Below are positions 62,706 to 64,000 of a stretch of DNA of 64,000 nucleotides, one piece after another. Source of the DNA: Lachnospira hominis (ex Liu et al. 2021) (lineage in GTDB: Bacteria; Bacillota; Clostridia; Lachnospirales; Lachnospiraceae); NCBI RefSeq assembly GCF_014287955.1, contig NZ_JACOPD010000004.1, positions 124,001 through 188,000 on the forward strand, read 5' to 3'. How positions within the stretch are numbered: the stretch's first letter is position 1; every line of letters starts with the position of its first letter. A program made the translations under genes and the position numbers. The notes under the pieces were generated by a model. It saw nothing but the letters and a program-made list of their open reading frames with translations. It was not told where the DNA came from and did not search any database.

Positions 62706-63581
62706 ATGGTTATTGGGTTTATCGGACTTGGAATAATGGGGAAACCAATGGCGAAGAATCTTTGTAAAGCAGGATATTCATTAATTGTTAATGACCATCA
62801 TATAGAAAATATTAATGAACTTGAAAAATGTGGTGCAGAAAGCGGAACATTAGAATATATTGCGAAAAACAGTGATGTTGTTATTACAATGCTTCCAAAC
62901 AGCCCTCAGGTAAAAGAAGTAATTCTTGGTGAAAATGGTGTAGCCCGGTATATGAAATCAGGTACATGTTTTATAGATATGAGTTCAATAAATCCGGTTG
63001 ACAGCAGATATATTGGAAAAATTTTGAAAGAGAAAGAAATTGAAATGCTTGATGCTCCCGTATCCGGTGGAGAACCAAAAGCCATAGATGGAACAGTTGC
63101 ATTTATGGTTGGCGGAGATGAGAATACATTTGAAAAATATAAAGAAATACTTTTTAAAATGGGTTCATCTGTAACCAGATGCGGTGAGCTTGGAGCAGGA
63201 AATACAACTAAACTTGCTAATCAGATAATTGTAGCAGGTAATATACAGGCAGTGTCAGAAGCATTTATTCTGGCAAAAAAGGCCGGTGTTAATCCTGAGT
63301 GTGTCTTTGAGGCAATAAAAGGCGGACTTGCTGGTTCTACAGTAATGAATGCAAAAGTGCCTATGATGATTAATGATGATGTAAAGCCGGGATTCAGGGT
63401 TGATTTACACATCAAAGATTTGAATAATGCTTTGGAATGTGCACACAGTGTTGGTGCTGTTGTTCCAATGACATCACAGATTCAGGAGATAATGCAATAT
63501 CTTCATAATAATGGAGACGGAAGCAGTGACCACAGTGCAATAATTCATTATTATGAGAAACTGGCAGATATCAAACTTTAA
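62706..63581 (+). CDS. garR: 2-Hydroxy-3-oxopropionate (tartronate semialdehyde) reductase
   Basis: A 291-aa beta-hydroxyacid dehydrogenase. It reduces tartronate semialdehyde to D-glycerate with NAD(P)H. Rossmann motif IGFIGLGIMGKPMAKNL, substrate motif DAPVSGGEPKAIDGT, catalytic Lys in GAGNTTKLANQIIVAGN and the cofactor segment KDLNNAL are all present. AGGAGG precedes ATG 62706. It is co-directional with the permease and the kinase. Confidence 0.9.
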   Translation: MVIGFIGLGIMGKPMAKNLCKAGYSLIVNDHHIENINELEKCGAESGTLEYIAKNSDVVITMLPNSPQVKEVILGENGVARYMKSGTCFIDMSSINPVDSRYIGKILKEKEIEMLDAPVSGGEPKAIDGTVAFMVGGDENTFEKYKEILFKMGSSVTRCGELGAGNTTKLANQIIVAGNIQAVSEAFILAKKAGVNPECVFEAIKGGLAGSTVMNAKVPMMINDDVKPGFRVDLHIKDLNNALECAHSVGAVVPMTSQIQEIMQYLHNNGDGSSDHSAIIHYYEKLADIKL

Positions 63582-63650
63582 TATTTGTATTTCGATAAAA
63601 ACCAGAAAAGTCTGGTATATAATAGAAGATCAGACGGAAAGGGGAAACAT

Positions 63651-64000
63651 ATGAATTATGAATTAAAAAAGGTTGCAGATAATATAATAGATGCAGCTAT
63701 AAAAGCTGTTCTGCCGGATAAAGCAGTAATAAGAGCACTTGAGAATAAAGAATTTCCCGGCAGGGTAGTTCTTGTTTCAGTAGGAAAAGCAGCATGGCAG
63801 ATGGCAAATGCTGCATCAGAATATTTGGGCGATAGAATAGATAAAGGTATTGTTATAACAAAATATGGACATGTCAAAGGTGAGATAGAAAATGTGACAT
63901 GTTTTGAAGCAGGACATCCTGTGCCTGATGACAATTCCTTTAAGGCAACACAGAAAGTCCTTGATATGGTTTCTGATTTAAAAAGTAATGATACAGTTCT
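63651..64000 (+). CDS. Glycerate 2-kinase (MOFRL/GckA type), N-terminal part
   Basis: The frame is open to the right edge, giving the first 116 residues. VLVSVGKAAWQMANAASEYLG, GIVITKYGH and FEAGHPVPDDNSFKATQKVL match the N-terminal domain of GckA/TtuD-type glycerate kinases, which form 2-phosphoglycerate from glycerate. AAAGGGGAA precedes ATG 63651. It completes the acid uptake, reduction and phosphorylation sequence of the operon. Confidence 0.88.
   Translation, partial: MNYELKKVADNIIDAAIKAVLPDKAVIRALENKEFPGRVVLVSVGKAAWQMANAASEYLGDRIDKGIVITKYGHVKGEIENVTCFEAGHPVPDDNSFKATQKVLDMVSDLKSNDTV

Noticed and set aside
1..64000. tRNA, rRNA, prophage or insertion sequence
   Set aside because: No cloverleaf-like tRNA, rRNA segment, transposase or phage structural gene was recognised in reading the window.

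Overview
The window reads as a low-GC, anaerobic, motile Clostridia genome, most likely Lachnospiraceae and plausibly a pectin-degrading Lachnospira-type organism. The reasons are AT-rich codon use with strong AGGAGG ribosome sites, three chemoreceptor genes, a large cell-surface pectin methylesterase, a class of meso-diaminopimelate dehydrogenase common in Clostridia, degenerate GGDEF/EAL signalling, and a type II-A CRISPR system. The taxonomic call is inference; no rRNA or tRNA gene was seen.

Layout. 0-2.9 kb: tail of an HD-GYP protein, a membrane-anchored BMP-type binding protein, a RelBE-like toxin-antitoxin pair flanked by a 28-bp direct repeat, and a decayed methyltransferase. 2.9-6.6 kb: ddh, an HD hydrolase, an MBL-fold hydrolase and an O-acetylhomoserine sulfhydrylase (metY). 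6.7-15.5 kb: FUSC-like membrane protein, Gfo/Idh/MocA oxidoreductase, MATE exporter, soluble CZB chemoreceptor, FNT channel, then a MATE exporter with an unusual leader and a cytidylate-kinase-like gene. 15.5-20.2 kb: GH26 remnant, LytTR/GHKL two-component system with matching 21-bp-spaced boxes, FlxA-like and FliD-like genes and a decayed gene. 20.2-37.1 kb: GH25 lysozyme, Dabb protein, VanZ-RDD protein, a C5-methyltransferase remnant, two orphan solute-binding lipoprotein plus chemoreceptor pairs, uraA-upp, a GGDEF/EAL protein, ybaN, a truncated dehydrogenase and a third MATE exporter. 37.1-40.8 kb: pectin methylesterase. 40.9-49.0 kb: complete type II-A CRISPR-Cas locus (tracrRNA, cas9, cas1, cas2, csn2, 11 repeats/10 spacers) followed by an amber-interrupted Fic gene. 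49.1-53.3 kb: MarR regulator with a heterodimeric ABC exporter. 53.3-58.7 kb: amidohydrolase, LysR regulator, DASS-family anion transporter and L(+)-tartrate dehydratase subunits. 58.8-64 kb: VanY-type carboxypeptidase, CdaR-type regulator, GntP permease, tartronate semialdehyde reductase and the start of a glycerate 2-kinase.

How the genes fit together. The right end is a sugar-acid/dicarboxylate catabolic region: tartrate uptake and dehydration, then glycerate-type acid uptake, reduction and phosphorylation, each with its own regulator. The middle is dominated by signal reception: binding lipoproteins lie beside chemoreceptors without ABC permease genes, which suggests chemosensing rather than transport.

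The most notable signals are in non-coding DNA. (1) Upstream of cas9, on the minus strand, two promoters would make a short (~87 nt) and a long (~178 nt) tracrRNA. The long form carries its own repeat-like segment preceded by a guide whose last 12 nt match a site at the cas9 promoter next to TGG. This is the architecture of the natural single-guide autorepressor known as tracr-L in Streptococcus pyogenes. (2) A 53-56-bp element bounded by Shine-Dalgarno sequences, with compensatory changes in its stems, sits directly before three unrelated genes and is tandemly triplicated at one. (3) Two consecutive terminator hairpins sharing a loop motif precede a MATE exporter. At least seven genes in the window are truncated, frameshifted or reduced to fragments.
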